Source: an uncultured Macromonas sp. (GTDB lineage: Bacteria; Pseudomonadota; Gammaproteobacteria; Burkholderiales; Burkholderiaceae). From it: 8,325 nt of DNA. The DNA lies in the NCBI GenBank assembly GCA_946481585.1, contig CAMLOF010000129.1, positions 1 through 8,325 on the forward strand. Direction: 5' to 3'. Numbering within the stretch: position 1 is the first letter of the stretch; each line of letters opens with the position of its first letter. The notes beneath the pieces are model-generated. The model made no database searches. It saw only the letters and a program-made list of their open reading frames with translations, and was not told the origin of the DNA. The position numbers and the translations under genes are program-made. This document shows, in pieces, positions 6,141 through 8,325 of the stretch.

Positions 6141-6244
6141 CGCATGCCTTCCATGCTGATTTAAGCCACGGCACCTTCGGGTCGCCTTTTACCGTACAGC
6201 CGGGGGTGGGTCCCCGGTTCACCGGAGGAACACACCATGGCTGA
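6137..6244 (+). CDS. Possible 35-residue leader peptide linking fliJ and fliD
   Basis: An ATG overlaps the fliJ stop in the same ATGA arrangement used elsewhere in this operon. It opens a 35-codon frame that ends at TGA 6242-6244, just inside fliD, whose ATG is at 6237. The peptide begins MTHAFHADLSHG and ends TGGTHHG. It is Gly/His/Pro rich, has no membrane segment and no domain I recognise. If translated, it would carry ribosomes through the hairpins at 6170-6217 and couple fliJ to fliD. It has no clear Shine-Dalgarno sequence and could well be chance. Confidence 0.2.
   Translation: MTHAFHADLSHGTFGSPFTVQPGVGPRFTGGTHHG
6170..6190 (+). terminator. Possible intrinsic terminator or attenuator after fliJ
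   Basis: GGCACC (6170-6175) pairs with GGT-C-GCC (6180-6186, one bulged C) around the extra-stable loop TTCG, followed directly by TTTT (6187-6190). This is the layout of a small rho-independent terminator, located 30 bases after the fliJ stop. The stem is short (6 bp) and the T-run is only four, so readthrough into fliD is likely. Confidence 0.5.
6200..6217 (+). other. GC hairpin in the fliD leader
   Basis: CCGGGG (6200-6205) pairs perfectly with CCCCGG (6212-6217) around a six-base loop GTGGGT. It sits six bases before the fliD Shine-Dalgarno sequence GGAGG (6224-6228). It could protect the 5' end of a processed fliD transcript or act with the preceding hairpin. There is no T-tract, so it is not a terminator itself. 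Confidence 0.4.
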
Positions 6245-7583
6245 CATCAATCCCACCACCTGGGCCACCCAACTGGCCACCGCGTACACGCAGGGTACGC
6301 AGACCCAGATCACGCAGCAGACGACGCTGGCCTCGAACACGTCCAAGGCGCTGTCCACGCTGAAGTCGGCCTTGTCCGCTTTCAACAGCACCCTCGGCAG
6401 CTTGTCTACCAAGAAGACCATGCAGGCCAACAGTGCCACGCTGAGCGACAGCACGCTGGGCACGGCCACTGCGTCGGCCAGCGCTCAAGCGGGTGACTAC
6501 TCTTTCTTCGTGCAGCAGCTGGCCACGGCACACCAGGTCCGGTACGCGGGCATTCCATCGGTCACGGCCAGCGGCGCCGGGTCTCTCGTCATCAACCAGG
6601 CTGGCGGGGCCAGTTTCGCCGTTGACCTGTCCACCGCTGACAGCGATGGCGACAGCAGCGTTTCGCAGACCGAATTGGCCCGGGCCATCAACTCGGCAGC
6701 CAACAGCACCGTTTCGGCGAGCGTGGTCACCGTCAGCGGAACCTCTTATCTCACCCTGACCGCGAAGGACACAGGGGCCAGTGGTGCCATTACCCTGGAC
6801 ACCAGCGGCGTGAGTGACGGCGGCTTGGCCACCGCCCTGTCCAACGGCACCCAACTCACCGCGGCGCAGGACGCCATCTTCAAGATCGGCACGGAAGCCA
6901 CTGGCATCACCGTGCAGCAGGCCAGCAACACGTACAGCGGCATCGCAGGACTCTCCGTCACGTTCACCAAGGCCATGGCCAACGGAGCTACGCCACTGTC
7001 CGTAACGGTTGCGACTGACAACAGCGCTATCACCGAGAAGATCCAGAAGTTCGTCGATGCTTACAACACCCTGCACTCCAAGCTGGAAGAGCTGACCGCC
7101 AGCAACGCCGACAGCAGCGCACGCGGCGTGTTCTCGTCCGATGCTGGCGTGCGTTTGCTCAAGAGCAATCTGAACAGCGCACTGCGCAAGACGTTTGGCG
7201 GCGCAACTCTGATGCAGTTGGGCGTTGAAGCTGATCGCTACGGGAAACTCAGTCTGGACAGCGACAAGCTGAAAGACGTACTCGCCACGGATCCTGCCGT
7301 GGTGGACGACGTGTTCGGCTACTCCACCACGGCCAGCAGCACAGGCCTGCTGGGCGCGATGGGCACCGAGTTGAATGCGTGGACCGGGAGCACCTCGGGT
7401 CAGATCACTCGGCGTCAGAGCATCGTGGAGAAGCAGCAGGCGAACCTTCAGACCCGCCAGACGCGGCTGGATGCGCAGTACGACGCCATGTACCAGCGCT
7501 ACCTGCAGCAGTTCACACAGCTTCAGTCCCTGACCAGCCAGTTGCAGAACAGCTCAGGCTTGTTCAGCCAGTTCTCCGCCTGA
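6237..7583 (+). CDS. fliD: Flagellar filament cap protein FliD, lateral-like
   Basis: Exported protein (HAP2) that caps the growing filament and folds flagellin into place. The protein has 448 residues, within family range. It is rich in Ser, Thr and Ala as usual for external flagellar proteins. The N-terminal coil (about 1-60) and the segment SAQAGDYSFFVQQLATAHQV (about 81-100) match FliD_N. The FliD_C region holds VTIATDN-like strands, EKIQKFVDAYNTLHSKLEEL and LGVEADRYGKLSLDSDKL. A C-terminal coil (about 395-448) includes YQRYLQQFTQLQSLTSQLQ. The N-terminus (MADINPTTWATQ) lacks the common GLGSGLD-type motif, resembling lateral FliD proteins. The ATG has an excellent GGAGG eight bases upstream. 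It has no signal peptide, consistent with type III export. It follows fliJ after 96 bp, an uncommon order for textbook polar systems. Confidence 0.93.
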   Translation: MADINPTTWATQLATAYTQGTQTQITQQTTLASNTSKALSTLKSALSAFNSTLGSLSTKKTMQANSATLSDSTLGTATASASAQAGDYSFFVQQLATAHQVRYAGIPSVTASGAGSLVINQAGGASFAVDLSTADSDGDSSVSQTELARAINSAANSTVSASVVTVSGTSYLTLTAKDTGASGAITLDTSGVSDGGLATALSNGTQLTAAQDAIFKIGTEATGITVQQASNTYSGIAGLSVTFTKAMANGATPLSVTVATDNSAITEKIQKFVDAYNTLHSKLEELTASNADSSARGVFSSDAGVRLLKSNLNSALRKTFGGATLMQLGVEADRYGKLSLDSDKLKDVLATDPAVVDDVFGYSTTASSTGLLGAMGTELNAWTGSTSGQITRRQSIVEKQQANLQTRQTRLDAQYDAMYQRYLQQFTQLQSLTSQLQNSSGLFSQFSA

Positions 7584-7623
7584 CGATCGTCCGACTCCAT
7601 TTCCAACCACCTCTGGCACAGCC

Positions 7624-8010
7624 GTGAACCTCGACGCATACAGCAGCTACATGAACGTGAACCTGGGCGCCCAGACGGCTCAGGCTTCGCCTGTCCAGCT
7701 CATGCTCATCCTCGTGAATGGCCTGCAGGACGAACTGGCACGGGTCAAGGCGCACATCCAGGCGGGTCGTTACGAACTCAAGGCCAGCAGCATCGACAAG
7801 TGCACCGCCATCATCAACGGCATGTCCAGCGCGCTAGACACCGAAGCCGGGGGTGACTGGGTGGTGCAACTGGCCGAACTGTACGACTACTGCGTGCGTC
7901 GTCTGCACACGGCGGGCTTTGCTCTAGACGCAGAGCCAGTGGACGAGGTGGCGCGTCTGATGGACACGCTGCGCGAAGGGTGGGAAGGGCTGCAGCGCAA
8001 CCATGGTTGA
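7624..8010 (+). CDS. fliS: Flagellin export chaperone FliS
   Basis: Small all-helical cytoplasmic chaperone that binds the C-terminus of flagellin and prevents premature polymerisation before export. The protein has 128 residues, typical for the family. The N-terminus shows the FliS pattern: DAYSSYMNVNLGAQTAQ, then SPVQLMLILVNGLQDELARV. The helix KASSIDKCTAIINGMSSAL follows, then LAELYDYCVRRLHTAGF. The GTG at 7624 is the only in-frame start before the conserved Tyr-containing helix, but it has no visible Shine-Dalgarno sequence. The ATG at 7651 would cut the conserved N-terminus. There are 40 bases between the fliD stop and this start. The end overlaps fliT by 8 bp. No flagellin gene is in the window, so its substrate must be encoded elsewhere. 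Confidence 0.92.
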   Translation: MNLDAYSSYMNVNLGAQTAQASPVQLMLILVNGLQDELARVKAHIQAGRYELKASSIDKCTAIINGMSSALDTEAGGDWVVQLAELYDYCVRRLHTAGFALDAEPVDEVARLMDTLREGWEGLQRNHG

Positions 8011-8311
8011 AGTGAACACATTGAACCGGCTCGCGCAAGGTCTCTTGGCCAGCGCGCAGGCACAGGACTGGCCATCCTTGCAACGGCTGGACGCCGAGAT
8101 GGCCGAGGTCTTGCGCCGAGCCGTGAGCGTTCAACATCCTCCGCCGGCCTGGAGCGAAGCCGTTATCCGGTTGCGCGAGGCACACGAACAAGCACTGCAG
8201 GTCAGCAGCCGTGCCCGCGAACTGGCCCGTGACGAACTGCAGCGTTTTTGCGCCCAGCGCGAAATCGTTGAGGCGTATGCCTTGACGCAAGACATGGAGA
8301 TACCGACATGA
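8003..8311 (+). CDS. fliT: FliT-like flagellar chaperone
   Basis: Predicted small helical cytoplasmic chaperone. FliT family members bind the cap protein FliD and hand it to the export apparatus, and in enterics FliT also modulates FlhDC. The protein has 102 residues (E. coli FliT 121). Sequence conservation is weak. The assignment rests on position directly after fliD and fliS, small size and helical composition (LNRLAQGLLASAQAQDWPSL, then LREAHEQALQVSSRARELA). The motif of a short helix with D-W-L/S-L near residue 22-26 is typical of FliT-like proteins. The ATG at 8003 overlaps the fliS stop region by 8 bp, implying coupled translation. The stop overlaps the next start (ATGA, 8308-8311). 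No regulatory function is claimed here. Confidence 0.75.
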   Translation: MVEVNTLNRLAQGLLASAQAQDWPSLQRLDAEMAEVLRRAVSVQHPPPAWSEAVIRLREAHEQALQVSSRARELARDELQRFCAQREIVEAYALTQDMEIPT

Positions 8312-8325
8312 ACGTGGCTTTGCCC
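8308..8325 (+). CDS. Start of a downstream flagellar gene (cut by the right edge)
   Basis: An ATG overlaps the fliT stop by 4 bp in the same style as other junctions here. Six codons are visible (MNVALP). In lateral flagellar clusters the gene after fliT is usually the hook-length control gene fliK, so fliK is the best guess, but six residues cannot confirm it. Confidence 0.5.

Noticed and set aside
6141..6236. Sigma28 promoter for fliD.
   Set aside because: TTTAAGCC (6160-6167) loosely recalls a -35 element, but no GCCGATAA-like -10 follows at the right distance.
1..8325. Mobile elements, CRISPR arrays, tRNA or rRNA genes.
   Set aside because: No regularly spaced repeats, terminal inverted repeats, transposase frames or RNA gene signatures were seen; the window is a continuous flagellar operon.

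Overview
The window carries a dense, high-GC flagellar gene block on the + strand, read as fliE, fliF, fliG, fliH, fliI, fliJ, fliD, fliS, fliT and the first codons of one more gene. The 5' end of a divergent pyruvate kinase gene lies at the left edge. High GC, many GTG starts and 4-base stop/start overlaps suggest a proteobacterium, probably a betaproteobacterium of the Burkholderiales (Comamonadaceae-like). That placement is inference from style and gene content, with no rRNA or other marker in the window.

Layout. Positions 1-146 (minus strand) encode the N-terminus of pyruvate kinase. Positions 147-653 hold no protein gene but are the most interesting part of the window. An AT-rich promoter region (about 220-380) is followed by a clear class I cyclic di-GMP (GEMM-I) riboswitch aptamer at about 384-478. 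Next come a short perfect hairpin (480-494), a strong GC-rich hairpin with a T-rich tail (508-545) that looks like an intrinsic terminator, and a second structured leader (582-624). fliE starts at 654 with a good ribosome-binding site. Positions 654-6140 encode fliE to fliJ, with every junction overlapping (4 bp at four junctions, 20 bp at fliF/fliG). A 96-bp gap after fliJ holds a UUCG-loop hairpin followed by TTTT and a second GC hairpin. It is followed by fliD, fliS (GTG start), fliT, and an ATG that overlaps the fliT stop.

How the genes work together. FliF forms the MS ring, FliE links it to the rod, and FliG is the rotor component that meets the stator. FliH, FliI and FliJ are the cytoplasmic ATPase complex of the flagellar export apparatus. 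FliD caps the filament, FliS is the flagellin chaperone and FliT is the FliD chaperone-like protein. The riboswitch placement implies that intracellular c-di-GMP sets transcription into the basal-body/export operon. The 3' strand of the aptamer can pair with the 5' arm of the terminator, so the predicted logic is ligand bound, terminator formed, operon OFF. This fits the usual rule that high c-di-GMP represses motility.

The FliG and FliD sequences are divergent from the textbook polar/peritrichous proteins, and the order fliEFGHIJ then fliDST resembles parts of lateral (Flag-2 type) systems. The system may therefore be a secondary or lateral-type flagellum; this is inference.
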